Positions 55,034 to 63,685 of a DNA stretch of 64,000 nucleotides are shown piece after piece. The stretch covers positions 124,001 through 188,000 of the forward strand of contig NZ_BDBH01000006.1 of assembly GCF_001612885.1 (NCBI RefSeq), in the 5' to 3' direction. Origin of the DNA: Nocardia harenae NBRC 108248 (GTDB lineage Bacteria > Actinomycetota > Actinomycetes > Mycobacteriales > Mycobacteriaceae). Each line of letters starts with the position of its first letter. Positions within the stretch are counted from its first letter, which is position 1. A program made the translations under genes and the position numbers. The notes below the pieces were generated by a model, which saw nothing but the letters and a program-made list of their open reading frames with translations, had not been told where the DNA came from and did not search any database.

Positions 55034-56164
55034 ATGGCCAGAGGACTCACCGCCGCCCGCGTTCGGCAGGATGTGGACGTCGTCGCGCGCGCCGGCCTCG
55101 ACCTGGACACCTTCCTCGCGGAGGCCAGCGCCTCGGTGGCGCGGGCGGTGCCGTGGGTCAGCGCCTGCATAGCCACCCACGACCCGGTGACACACATGCT
55201 CACCAGCGCCCGCAAATACGGCGACCTGCATACCCGCAACAGCCACGACCTGGAGTTCGGGCTGATCGAGTACGGCACGGTCGAGCCGACCGCCTTCACC
55301 GAGCTGGCCCGCGCCGACGTGCCCGCGGCCGGCGTGCACCTCATGACCAATGGCGAGGTCGAGCGCTCCGGCCGGATGAGCACCTTCATGAAGCCGCTCT
55401 TCGGCTACGCCGACGAGGCCAGGCTCGCCTTCCGCGACGGCACCGAGGTGTGGGGCGCCATGGCGATCTTCCGCGGCGACGGGGACGCCCCCTTCGACGC
55501 CGCCGAGGTCGATTTCCTCGCCTCGCTGGCCGCGCCCTTCGCGCACGGCGTGCGCACCGGCATGCTCGCCCAGCTGGCCGAGGCGCGCCCGCCCGCCACC
55601 GTCACCGGCCCGGCCGTGGTGATCGTCGGCGCGGACGACCAGATCGTGCAGATGAGCCTCGGCGCCGAGCAGCGCATCGGCGACCTGGACCACGGCGCCA
55701 ACGGCGGCGACCCGCTCTCCCCGATCGGCGCGCTGATCGGCGCGGCCCGCCGCTACGGTCGCGGCGAGACCACGGTGCCGCCGCGCTGCCGGCTGCGCAC
55801 CGGCTCCGGCATGTGGCTCGTGCTGCACGCGGGCCCGCTGACCACCCGCGACGGCAGGCAGGGCGAGGTGGTGATCACCATCGAGGAGGCGCGCCCGCCG
55901 GAGATCGTCGCCATCGTGGTCGCCGCCTACGGCCTGACCCCGCGCGAGCGCGACGTGGTGCAGCTGGTGCTGCAGGGCGTCGACACCAAGGAGATCGCGG
56001 GCACGCTGCACCTCTCCACCTACACCGTGCAGGACCACCTCAAGGCGGTCTTCGACAAGGCCGATGTGCGGTCGCGCCGGGAGCTCATCTCCAAGGTGTA
56101 CTTCGACCAGTACGTGCCGCGAATGGGCGCGGAGCTCTCGCCGACCGGGTGGTTCGTCGCCTGA
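55034..56164 (+). CDS. LuxR-type regulator with GAF-like sensor domain
   Basis: 376 residues from the ATG at 55034 (MARGLTAARVRQDV). Residues about 15-180 look GAF-like (AVPWVSACIATHDPVTHMLT at the N-terminal part). The C-terminal HTH is LuxR-type: LTPRERDVVQLVLQGVDTKE then IAGTLHLSTYTVQDHLKAVF. It lies divergent from the flavoprotein gene, which it may regulate. Confidence 0.88.
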   Translation: MARGLTAARVRQDVDVVARAGLDLDTFLAEASASVARAVPWVSACIATHDPVTHMLTSARKYGDLHTRNSHDLEFGLIEYGTVEPTAFTELARADVPAAGVHLMTNGEVERSGRMSTFMKPLFGYADEARLAFRDGTEVWGAMAIFRGDGDAPFDAAEVDFLASLAAPFAHGVRTGMLAQLAEARPPATVTGPAVVIVGADDQIVQMSLGAEQRIGDLDHGANGGDPLSPIGALIGAARRYGRGETTVPPRCRLRTGSGMWLVLHAGPLTTRDGRQGEVVITIEEARPPEIVAIVVAAYGLTPRERDVVQLVLQGVDTKEIAGTLHLSTYTVQDHLKAVFDKADVRSRRELISKVYFDQYVPRMGAELSPTGWFVA

Positions 56165-56223
56165 GCCGAGCGCCGCCCGGCAGCCCCTCGAGCCCGCCGA
56201 GCGCAGCGAGGCAAGATGAACCC

Positions 56224-57078
56224 ATGCACTTGCTGCCGTTGCCCGCTTCCGGGCAGACCCCGGTCCGCGTCCTCACCATCGCGGGCACCGACTCCGGCGG
56301 CGGCGCCGGAATCCAAGCCGACTCCCGCACCATGGCGCTGTGCGGCGTGCACGCCTGCGTGGCGGTGGCCGCGGTGACGGTGCAGAACACGCTCGGCGTC
56401 AGCGGCTTCCACGAGATCCCGGCGGAGGTGGTGGCGGCGCAGGTGCGCACGGTGGTCTCGGATATCGGGGTGGGCGCGGCCAAGACCGGCATGCTCGCCT
56501 CGACCGCGATCATCGAGGCGGTGGCCGCGGTCTGCCGCGAGCTCGGGATCGGGCGGGACGGCGCGATACCGCTGGTCGTCGACCCGGTCGCCGCCTCCAT
56601 GCACGGCGATCCGCTGCTGCACGCCGAGGCGCTGGATGCCGTGCGGCACACGCTCATTCCGCTCGCCACCCTGGTCACCCCGAACCTGGACGAGGTGCGG
56701 CTGCTCACCGGCATCGAGGTGGTCGACGACGCCACCGCCCGCGCGGCCGCCGAGGCGCTGCACGCGCTCGGGCCGCGCTGGGCCATCGTCAAGGGCGGGC
56801 ACCTGCGCTCCTCGGCGATCAGCAAGGATCTGCTCTTCGACGGCGAGCGGTTCCACGAGTTCAGCGCGGCGCGCATTCCGACCGGGAACGATCACGGGGG
56901 CGGAGACACGCTCGCCGCCGCCGTGGCCTGCGCCCTCGCGCACGGGTACGGGGTGCCGGAGGCGGTGGAGTTCGGCAAGGAGTGGACTCGGCGCTGCCTC
57001 GAAGCGGCCTACGATCTCGGCGCCGGGCACGGGCCGGTCTCTCCGCTCTGGAGGTTGGGGGTTGCGCCGGGGGCGTGA
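56224..57078 (+). CDS. thiD: Hydroxymethylpyrimidine/phosphomethylpyrimidine kinase ThiD
   Basis: 284 residues. Conserved parts are VLTIAGTDSGGGAGIQADSR, VTVQNTLGVSGFHEIP, KTGMLAS, VVDPVAASMHGDPLL, LVTPNLDEVRLLTG and the catalytic anion hole NDHGGGDTLAAAVA. It phosphorylates HMP and HMP-P to HMP-PP for thiamine. Separated from thiC by several accessory genes. No riboswitch precedes it. Confidence 0.97.
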   Translation: MHLLPLPASGQTPVRVLTIAGTDSGGGAGIQADSRTMALCGVHACVAVAAVTVQNTLGVSGFHEIPAEVVAAQVRTVVSDIGVGAAKTGMLASTAIIEAVAAVCRELGIGRDGAIPLVVDPVAASMHGDPLLHAEALDAVRHTLIPLATLVTPNLDEVRLLTGIEVVDDATARAAAEALHALGPRWAIVKGGHLRSSAISKDLLFDGERFHEFSAARIPTGNDHGGGDTLAAAVACALAHGYGVPEAVEFGKEWTRRCLEAAYDLGAGHGPVSPLWRLGVAPGA

Positions 57079-57777
57079 TCAGCCGCGTTCTACCGCCTGC
57101 GCGAGCGACGCGTCGAGATCCAGCACGATTCCATGCAGGCGGGAACCCGCCTCGACCAGCGCGGTGACGATCGCCCCGAGATAGGCGACGAACCGCTCGA
57201 CCGGCATCGGCGCCGGCTCGGAACGATCCGACCCCAGCCACCAGTCGGTGGCCGAGGCAACCGCCCCGAACACCGAGTAGTTCACCAGCTCCAACCCGGA
57301 CACATCGAGCTCGGAATCCCCGACCTCCGCGGCGACCAGCTCGGCCGCCCACCGCGCGGAGCGCCGCGCCGACCGCAGCGCCCGCTCGGATTCCCCCGCG
57401 TTCCGGGTGAAGTGGCTGTGCAGCAGGAACCGGAAGACGTTCGGGTGCTGATCAACCACGAGCACGTACTCGGTGACGGCCCGGCCGATCAACCCCCGCA
57501 CCGGGTCGGCGGTGAGATCGGCGACATCGGCGATCCTGGCCCAGAGCAACTCGCGCATCCGGTCGACGACGGCGTCGTAGAGATCGGTCTTGTCCTCGAA
57601 GTGCCTATACAGCTTGGGCTTGGCGGCCCCCGCCTCGCGCGCGATGTCGCCCATGCTGACCCCGGGGCCGAGCGCGTCGAGCGCGCGGACGGCCGCGTCG
57701 ACGAACTCCTCGCGCATGCGCACCCGGTGCGCCCGCCAGCGTTCGGTGCGGGCGTCGACCCGGGTGCTGCGCGTCAT
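57079..57777 (-). CDS. TetR-family transcriptional regulator
   Basis: 232 residues. HTH: AAVRALDALGPGVSMGDIAR and EAGAAKPKLYRHFEDKTDLY. The effector half has VLVVDQHPNVFRFLLHSHFT. Its stop directly abuts the thiD stop. It is divergent from the methyltransferase gene, 74 nt apart. Confidence 0.87.
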   Translation of the reverse strand: MTRSTRVDARTERWRAHRVRMREEFVDAAVRALDALGPGVSMGDIAREAGAAKPKLYRHFEDKTDLYDAVVDRMRELLWARIADVADLTADPVRGLIGRAVTEYVLVVDQHPNVFRFLLHSHFTRNAGESERALRSARRSARWAAELVAAEVGDSELDVSGLELVNYSVFGAVASATDWWLGSDRSEPAPMPVERFVAYLGAIVTALVEAGSRLHGIVLDLDASLAQAVERG

Positions 57778-57851
57778 CCCCGCAGCCTACTTTTTTGCCG
57801 GTTCGGCACGGTAAGTGGCGGGAGCGGAGCGGGCGGCGGCACCATGCGACC

Positions 57852-58505
57852 ATGCACGATCACCACGCGGCCCCGCCCGCCACCATCTCCACCCGCGAGC
57901 ACTGGGACACCTTCTACCGCGAGCGGGACCGGGTCTGGAGCGGAAACCCGAACCCGATCCTGGTCCGCGAGGCAGGCGAGCTCACGCCGGGCACCGCGCT
58001 CGACCTCGGCTCCGGCGAGGGCGGTGACGCCATCTGGCTGGCCGGGCTCGGCTGGCGGGTGACCGCGGTCGACGTCTCCCAGGTCGCGCTGGACCGGGCC
58101 GCCGGGCACGCCGCCGACGCCGGGGTCGGCGACCGCATCACCTGGGCACGGCACGACCTGCACACCGGCTTCCCCGCCGGACGGTTCGACCTGGTCTCCG
58201 CCCAGTTCCTGCACTCCCAGACGGCGCGGCCGGGTGAGCGCGACGGCATTCTGCGCAGGGCCGCCGATGCCGTCGCCGTCGGCGGCGCGCTGGTGATCGG
58301 CTCGCACCAGGGGTGGCCCAGCTGGATGGACGAGCCGCCCTTCGCCCACGAGTTCCCCACCCTGGAGCAGGTGCAGGAGGCGCTGGCGCTCGGTGACGAC
58401 TGGCAGGTCGTCACCGCCGAGCTGATCGAGCGCGACGCCCCCGGCCCCGAGGGACAGCCCGGCACCCGCGCCGACAGCGTCCTGCACCTGCGCCGCCTGC
58501 GGTAA
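57852..58505 (+). CDS. Class I SAM-dependent methyltransferase
   Basis: 217 residues from the ATG at 57852 (MHDHHAAPPATIS). It starts with HWDTFYRERDRVWSGNPNPI, and motif I is ALDLGSGEGGDAIWLAGLGW (SAM-binding), followed by VTAVDVSQVALDRA and FDLVSAQFLHSQ. Similar proteins are annotated as TehB/methyltransferase-11 types; substrate not known. Divergent from a TetR gene. Confidence 0.9.
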   Translation: MHDHHAAPPATISTREHWDTFYRERDRVWSGNPNPILVREAGELTPGTALDLGSGEGGDAIWLAGLGWRVTAVDVSQVALDRAAGHAADAGVGDRITWARHDLHTGFPAGRFDLVSAQFLHSQTARPGERDGILRRAADAVAVGGALVIGSHQGWPSWMDEPPFAHEFPTLEQVQEALALGDDWQVVTAELIERDAPGPEGQPGTRADSVLHLRRLR

Positions 58506-58570
58506 CGCTCGCAGGAACCTCACAGCCGGGCCCCAGCCCGGTGGCAGCGGCGACCCCGAGTCTCGTACCC

Positions 58571-59569
58571 ATGACCGAGACCGTGACCGTCGCGCCGCCG
58601 ACGGAGAGAAGCGCGACCGCGGAGCACCCACCCGTGCTGGACGTGGTCATCCCCGTCTACAACGAGGAGACCGACCTCGGCCGCTGCGTCCGCGGCCTGC
58701 ACGCCTACCTGCGCACCGGCTTTCCCTTCCCGGCCCGCATCACCATCGCCGACAACGCGAGCACCGACGCCACGCTCGCGGTGGCCGATGCGCTCGCGGG
58801 CGACCTGCGCGGCGTGCGCGTCGTGCACCTCGACCGCAAGGGCCGCGGCCGCGCCCTGCGCACGGTGTGGGAGCACTCCGACGCCCGCGTCGTCGCCTAC
58901 ATGGACGTGGACCTCTCGACCGACCTGAACGCCCTGCTCCCCCTGGTCGCCCCGCTGGTCTCCGGCCATTCCGACCTGGCCATCGGCACCCGGCTGGCGG
59001 GGTCGTCGCGGGTGGTGCGCGGCCCGCAGCGGGAGATCATCTCCCGCTGCTACAACCTGATGCTGCGCGCCTGGCTGCGCGCCCGCTTCACCGATGCCCA
59101 GTGCGGCTTCAAGGCCATGCGCACCGAGGTGGCGCGCAGGCTGCTGCCGCTGGTCGAGGACAGCGAGTGGTTCTTCGACACCGAGCTGCTCGTGCTCGCC
59201 GAGCGCGCCGGGCTGCGCATCCACGAGGTCCCGGTGGACTGGATCGACGACCCGGACTCCCGGGTCGACATCGTCGACACCGCCCGCAAGGACCTGCTCG
59301 GTGTCTGGCGGGTCGGCCGCGGCCTCGCCTCCGGCGCGCTGCCCGTCGAGGAGCTGCGCCGCGCCATCGGCCGCGAGCCGCTGGTGCCGGGGGTGCCGCT
59401 CGGGATGGTCGGGCGGCTGGTGCGGTCCGCGGTGATCGGCGTGCTCAGCACCGCCGCCGACGTCCTCGTGCTGGCCCATCTGCTCGCGACGCTCGGCAGG
59501 TTCGTCGGCCTGCGCTGGGTGTTCCGCGATGCGGGCGCCCGCCCGACCCCCACCGGAGGATCCCGGTGA
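58571..59569 (+). CDS. GT2-family polyprenyl-phosphate glycosyltransferase with a shortened GtrA-like tail
   Basis: 332 residues from the ATG at 58571 (MTETVTVAPPTERS). The GT2 domain holds VVIPVYNEETDLGRCV, ITIADNASTDAT, the DxD in YMDVDLSTD, GTRLAGSSRVVRGPQR and DAQCGFKAM, as in dolichyl-phosphate-mannose synthase-like enzymes. The C-terminus begins a GtrA domain (RSAVIGVLSTAADVLVLAHL) but jumps to its last part (LRWVFRDAG), so the middle TM helices are missing. It overlaps the following mannosyltransferase-like gene by 4 nt and presumably makes its lipid-linked sugar donor. Confidence 0.92.
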   Translation: MTETVTVAPPTERSATAEHPPVLDVVIPVYNEETDLGRCVRGLHAYLRTGFPFPARITIADNASTDATLAVADALAGDLRGVRVVHLDRKGRGRALRTVWEHSDARVVAYMDVDLSTDLNALLPLVAPLVSGHSDLAIGTRLAGSSRVVRGPQREIISRCYNLMLRAWLRARFTDAQCGFKAMRTEVARRLLPLVEDSEWFFDTELLVLAERAGLRIHEVPVDWIDDPDSRVDIVDTARKDLLGVWRVGRGLASGALPVEELRRAIGREPLVPGVPLGMVGRLVRSAVIGVLSTAADVLVLAHLLATLGRFVGLRWVFRDAGARPTPTGGSR

Positions 59570-61506
59570 CCGCCACGCTCGCCCCGCCCGCCGCCGCAGC
59601 GCCCTCGGTGCGCGAAAACCGCTGGGAGCGGCCCGCACTGGGCGCGCTGCTGCTCGGCACGCTGGTCGCCTACCTGATCAACCTGAGCGCCAACGGCTGG
59701 GCCAACAGCTTCTACTCCGCCGCCGTGCAGGCCGGTTCGGAGTCCTGGACCGCGTTCTTCTTCGGCTCGTCGGACGCCGCCAACTCGATCACCGTCGACA
59801 AGCCGCCCGCCTCGCTGTGGCTCATGGAGCTCTCGGTGCGGCTCTTCGGGCCGAACAGCTGGAGCATCCTGGTGCCGCAGGTGCTGCTCGGCGTCGCCAC
59901 CGTCGCGGTGGTGTACGCGGCGGTGCGCAGGCCGTTCGGGCCGGGGGCCGGGCTGATCGCCGGGCTCACGCTGGCGGTGACGCCGGTGGCGGTGCTCATG
60001 TTCCGGTTCAACAATCCGGACGCGCTGCTGGTCTTCCTGATGGCCGCCGCGGCGTATGTGATGGTGCGGGCGGTCGAGGACGGGCGGACGCGCTGGCTGG
60101 TGCTGTGCGGTGCGCTCATCGGGTTCGGGTTCCTGGCGAAGCAGTTGCAGGTGTTGCTCGTGGTGCCGGGGCTGGCGCTGGTCTATCTGTTCGCGGGGCC
60201 GCCGCGGCTCGGCAAGCGGGTGCTCCAGCTCTTCGCCGCCGGCGCGAGCCTGGTCGTCGCGGCCGGTTGGTGGCTGCTCGCCGTGGAGCTGTGGCCCGCG
60301 GACTCGCGACCGTGGATCGGTGGGTCGCAGCACAATTCGATTCTGGAGCTGACGCTCGGGTACAACGGGCTCGGACGGTTGAACGGCCAGGAGACCGGCA
60401 GCGTCGGCCCCGGTGGGGAGTTGCCCGCCGGTGGGAACGGGATGTGGGGCAGCACCGGGCTCACCCGGATGTTCGAGGCGGCGCAGGGTGGGCAGATCGC
60501 CTGGCTCATTCCGGCCGCCATGGTGACGCTGATTGCCGGAGTGCTGTTGCGCGGCAGAGCCGGTCGCGGCGATCGGCAGCGCGCCTCGCTGCTGCTGTGG
60601 GGAAGCTGGTTGCTGGTCACCGGGCTGGTGTTCAGCTTCATGGCGGGGATCTTCCACCAGTACTACACGGTGGCGCTGGCGCCCGCGGTTGCCGCGCTGG
60701 CCGGGATCGGGGCGGTGCTCGCCTGGCGCAATCGCTCGCGGGCGCTGGTCCGGTCGGCGACCGCGCTCGCTCTCGCGCTGACCACCGCGACGGCGTGGCT
60801 GCTGCTCTCCCGCAGTGCGGAGTTCCTGCCCTGGCTGCGCTGGGCCGTGCTCGGCGCCGGTGCGCTCGCCACCGTCCTCGCGCTCGTCGCCCTCCCCCGC
60901 CGCGCCGCCGTCGCCGCCGCGCTGATCGCCGCCTTCGTCGCGCTCGCCGGGCCGGTGGCCTACAGCGTGCAGACGATCGCGACCGCGCACTCGGGGTCCA
61001 TCCCGTCGGCCGGGCCGAACGTCGGCCGTGGCATGGGTGGGCCCGGTGGGATGCGCGACCGTGCTGGATTCCCGGCTGCCGCTCCCGGCGGCTCGGCGAC
61101 AACGGGCACCGACGGCGCCCGCACCGGCGGCGGCGCGATGGGCGGCCTCCTCGGCAGCTTCGCCCCCACCCAGCGGGTCGTCGCGCTCCTGGAGAGCGAC
61201 GCCGACAACTTCACCTGGGTCGCCGCGGCGGTCGGCTCGAACAGCGCCGCCGGCTTCCAGCTCGCCACCGAACTCCCGGTCATGCCCATCGGTGGCTTCA
61301 ACGGCAGCGACCCCTCGCCCACGCTGGAGCAGTTCCAGCAGTACGTCCGCGAAGGAAGGATCCACTACTTCATCGGCGGCAACCGCGGCGGCCCCGGCGG
61401 CTCCAGCACCTCGACCAGCTCCCAGATCGCCACCTGGGTGCAGCGGAACTTCACCGCCACCGAGGTCGACGGCGTCACCCTCTACGACCTCACCGCGAGC
61501 GAGTAA
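59566..61506 (+). CDS. ArnT/PMT-like phospholipid-carrier-dependent glycosyltransferase (GT39/83 type)
   Basis: 646 residues from the GTG at 59566. About 12 TM helices. The first outer loop includes FFGSSDAANSITVDKPPASL, containing the Asp-Lys-Pro-Pro of this family; FRFNNPDALLVFLMAAAAYV is also typical. A Gly/Met/Ala-rich stretch, about 485-530, precedes a C-terminal extracytoplasmic domain (VALLESDADNFTWVAAAVGS through IHYFIGGNRGG). It moves a sugar from a polyprenyl carrier onto an unknown acceptor outside the cell. It is coupled to the GT2 gene. A hairpin terminates the operon. Confidence 0.9.
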   Translation: MTATLAPPAAAAPSVRENRWERPALGALLLGTLVAYLINLSANGWANSFYSAAVQAGSESWTAFFFGSSDAANSITVDKPPASLWLMELSVRLFGPNSWSILVPQVLLGVATVAVVYAAVRRPFGPGAGLIAGLTLAVTPVAVLMFRFNNPDALLVFLMAAAAYVMVRAVEDGRTRWLVLCGALIGFGFLAKQLQVLLVVPGLALVYLFAGPPRLGKRVLQLFAAGASLVVAAGWWLLAVELWPADSRPWIGGSQHNSILELTLGYNGLGRLNGQETGSVGPGGELPAGGNGMWGSTGLTRMFEAAQGGQIAWLIPAAMVTLIAGVLLRGRAGRGDRQRASLLLWGSWLLVTGLVFSFMAGIFHQYYTVALAPAVAALAGIGAVLAWRNRSRALVRSATALALALTTATAWLLLSRSAEFLPWLRWAVLGAGALATVLALVALPRRAAVAAALIAAFVALAGPVAYSVQTIATAHSGSIPSAGPNVGRGMGGPGGMRDRAGFPAAAPGGSATTGTDGARTGGGAMGGLLGSFAPTQRVVALLESDADNFTWVAAAVGSNSAAGFQLATELPVMPIGGFNGSDPSPTLEQFQQYVREGRIHYFIGGNRGGPGGSSTSTSSQIATWVQRNFTATEVDGVTLYDLTASE

Positions 61507-61519
61507 CCCGAGAACCGAC

Positions 61520-61548
61520 CGGCGCGAGCGGCCCCACCGCTCGCGCCG
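61520..61548 (+). terminator. Terminator hairpin of the glycosyltransferase operon
   Basis: A perfect 12-bp stem CGGCGCGAGCGG (61520-61531) with 61537-61548 and a CCCCA loop, 14 nt after the stop. Confidence 0.7.
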
Positions 61549-61609
61549 ATCGCGTGTCACCGGACGATGGACCTGCACGCCCGTCCCCATCCGTCCCCAG
61601 GAGAGCCCA

Positions 61610-61936
61610 GTGACCCCGTACCTCTTCCTCGCCGGCGCGATCCTCGCCGAGGTCTTCGCCACCAGCCTCCTAGGCAGCACCCAGGGTTTCTCCCGGCTGT
61701 GGCCGACGGTGGCGGTACTCACCGGCTACGGCATCGCCTTCGCCATGCTCTCCCAGGCCATCGCCAGGAATATGCAGGTGGGGATCGCGTACGCGCTGTG
61801 GTCGGGGGTGGGCACGATCCTGATCGTCGGGATCGGCATCCTGTTCCTGAAGGAGCCGCTCACGGCGGCGAAGGTCGCGGGGGTGGCGCTGGTGGTGGCG
61901 GGGGTGGTGATCCTCAATCTGGCCGGGACGCACTGA
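61610..61936 (+). CDS. Small multidrug resistance (SMR/EmrE-type) efflux protein
   Basis: 108 residues from the GTG at 61610, preceded by CAGGAGAG. Four TM helices; the essential helix-1 Glu is in LAGAILAEVFATSLL, with GYGIAFAMLSQAIARNMQVG and YALWSGVGTILIVGIGILF as in Mmr/EmrE. It exports cationic compounds by proton exchange as an antiparallel dimer. It stands alone. Confidence 0.94.
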   Translation: MTPYLFLAGAILAEVFATSLLGSTQGFSRLWPTVAVLTGYGIAFAMLSQAIARNMQVGIAYALWSGVGTILIVGIGILFLKEPLTAAKVAGVALVVAGVVILNLAGTH

Positions 61937-62056
61937 GGTAGTCGGCGCCGCCGATGTAGTCGGCGTGGCCGTGGGGATGGGTGGCATCCCCCGAGGCAGT
62001 GCGGCGGCTCGCCGAGGCGCTGCAGCCGGTGTGGGACTTGGCCGAAGCCGACAGCA

Positions 62057-63019
62057 TCAGCCGAGCACCCACTGCGGCTCGGCGGCAGGCTCGAAACGGC
62101 TGCTGACGTCGCCGAGCAGCCCCGGCCCGACGGTCAGCTTGCGGCACTCGTCGAAGTCCAGTTCGGAGAGCCGGGCCCAAACGATGTCCGGGCTGAACGA
62201 GGACTCGTAGGCGTAGACCCCGCGGCCCAGGTCGGCAAGGGTGCGCCAGATCGTCGCCGCGATATTCGGCCGCTCCGGATCCGGCGCGCCGAAGGGCTGC
62301 GCGGCATTGCGCATGACGCTGAGCAGCGCGGCGTAGGCGCGGCCGGGGGTCTCGGCGGCGGGCAGCCGGTCCAGGTAGTACCCGGCCCGGACGAAGCGGT
62401 CGGCCGCCTCGGTGGTACCGGGCAGCGGCAGATCGCCGCCGAACCCCGCATAGCGGCTGCGCAGCTCGAGCTGCTGGTCGAAGGGCGGCGAGTTGGTCAT
62501 CACGGTGTAGGCGCGGTCGTGGTGCAGATGCGGCTTGCCGTCCAGGTGCTCGATGACGAGCGAATCGCCGCTGGCGTCGTCCAGCGCGAGGTGCACGGTG
62601 CCGAGCCGCCCGGAGCGCGGCTCGACCAGCGGAACCACCTGCATGGGCTGCTCCGCGAGTAGCTGCACGCACTCCGCGACGGTGGCGCAGCGATCCAGGA
62701 AGTACTGCGCCCAGAGCGAGACCGCGAGCGCTGGCAAATCCGGAGCACGCTCCCCGAAGTCGGACTCGGCGAGCCAGAGCACGTGCGCCCCGAGCCCGCG
62801 CTCGTTGATGCCGTCGGTGCTCGCGCCGTCCCACACGGTGGCGACGACGCTGCCGTAAGTCGCCGTCCAGCGCAGCGGATTCGGGTCGCTACCGTGCCCG
62901 ACCCGGGCAACCCCCCGGGGAAGCGACCAGAGGTTGGTGTCCATCTCCTCGGGCCAGTCCATATTCCGCCCGACCAGAACGCCCTGCTCGCTCGCCGTCC
63001 ACATCACCCGTGTGCACAT
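62057..63019 (-). CDS. Linear amide C-N hydrolase (choloylglycine hydrolase/penicillin V acylase family, Ntn)
   Basis: 320 residues. Cys2 after the initiator Met is the N-terminal nucleophile (MCTRVMWTASEQGVLVGRNM), and family markers include GRNMDWPEEM, DGINERGLGAHVLWLAES, VEPRSGRLGTVHLALDD and TVMTNSPPFDQQL. Members hydrolyse bile-salt, penicillin V or acyl-homoserine-lactone amides; the true substrate here is unknown. No signal peptide. Its upstream neighbour on the same strand is a TetR gene 57 nt away. Confidence 0.93.
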   Translation of the reverse strand: MCTRVMWTASEQGVLVGRNMDWPEEMDTNLWSLPRGVARVGHGSDPNPLRWTATYGSVVATVWDGASTDGINERGLGAHVLWLAESDFGERAPDLPALAVSLWAQYFLDRCATVAECVQLLAEQPMQVVPLVEPRSGRLGTVHLALDDASGDSLVIEHLDGKPHLHHDRAYTVMTNSPPFDQQLELRSRYAGFGGDLPLPGTTEAADRFVRAGYYLDRLPAAETPGRAYAALLSVMRNAAQPFGAPDPERPNIAATIWRTLADLGRGVYAYESSFSPDIVWARLSELDFDECRKLTVGPGLLGDVSSRFEPAAEPQWVLG

Positions 63020-63075
63020 GCGCTCTCCTCGCGCTCGGCTACCGATTAGTTACCTAGCGCACATGCTACTGCGGA

Positions 63076-63681
63076 TCAGCCCTGCAGCGCGGTATGCAGC
63101 GTGGCGGCCCACTGCTGCACGATCTGCTTCCGCCGCACCGAGTCGTCGGTGAGCACGTCGGCCAGCCCGAGCCCGCGGGCCAGGTCGAGGGTGGCCTGGA
63201 CGAGGTGGTGCGCGACCGGGTCGGAGTCGTCCACCTCGAGCGCCTCGACCGCGCGCCGGTGCGCCGCCCGCCCGAATTTCGCCTCCAGCGGGACGATGCG
63301 CTCGCTCAGCGCCGGGTCGGCGGCGGCGTGCGTCCACACCTGCAGCGCCGCCTTGAAGAGCGGGCTGGTGTAGGACTCGACCAGCCCGGAGACGACCGCC
63401 TCGGTGCGCGCGGGGCCGGAGGTGGCGGCGAGCGTCGCCGCCTCCGCCCTGGCCTGGCCGTCGCGCACGTCGAACATGTACTCCAGCGCGGCGGTGATGA
63501 GGTCCTCGCGGGTCGGGAAGTGGTGCTGGGCGGCACCGCGCGAGACCCCGGCGCGTTCCGCGACCACCGCGACCGTCGCTGCGGCCCAGCCGAATTCGGC
63601 CAGACAGTCGATGGTCGCCTCGAGCAAACGCTGCCGCGTGGCGCGGCTGCGGTCCTGCTTGGGTTCGTGCGGAGTCACCAT
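63076..63681 (-). CDS. TetR-family transcriptional regulator
   Basis: 201 residues. HTH: LLEATIDCLAEFGWAAATVA and VAERAGVSRGAAQHHFPTRE. The sequence resembles regulators next to CoA-ester degradation genes (GAAQHHFPTREDLI). It follows an enoyl-CoA hydratase gene after 4 nt, so it is likely co-transcribed with it and may regulate a lipid or aromatic degradation cluster extending beyond the window. Confidence 0.9.
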   Translation of the reverse strand: MVTPHEPKQDRSRATRQRLLEATIDCLAEFGWAAATVAVVAERAGVSRGAAQHHFPTREDLITAALEYMFDVRDGQARAEAATLAATSGPARTEAVVSGLVESYTSPLFKAALQVWTHAAADPALSERIVPLEAKFGRAAHRRAVEALEVDDSDPVAHHLVQATLDLARGLGLADVLTDDSVRRKQIVQQWAATLHTALQG

Positions 63682-63685
63682 GGGC

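Noticed and set aside
61940..62056. Possible fragment of an MBL-fold hydrolase (minus strand HPHGHADYIGG)
   Set aside because: Only about 30 codons, no second motif, and the match could be chance; not enough to call a pseudogene.
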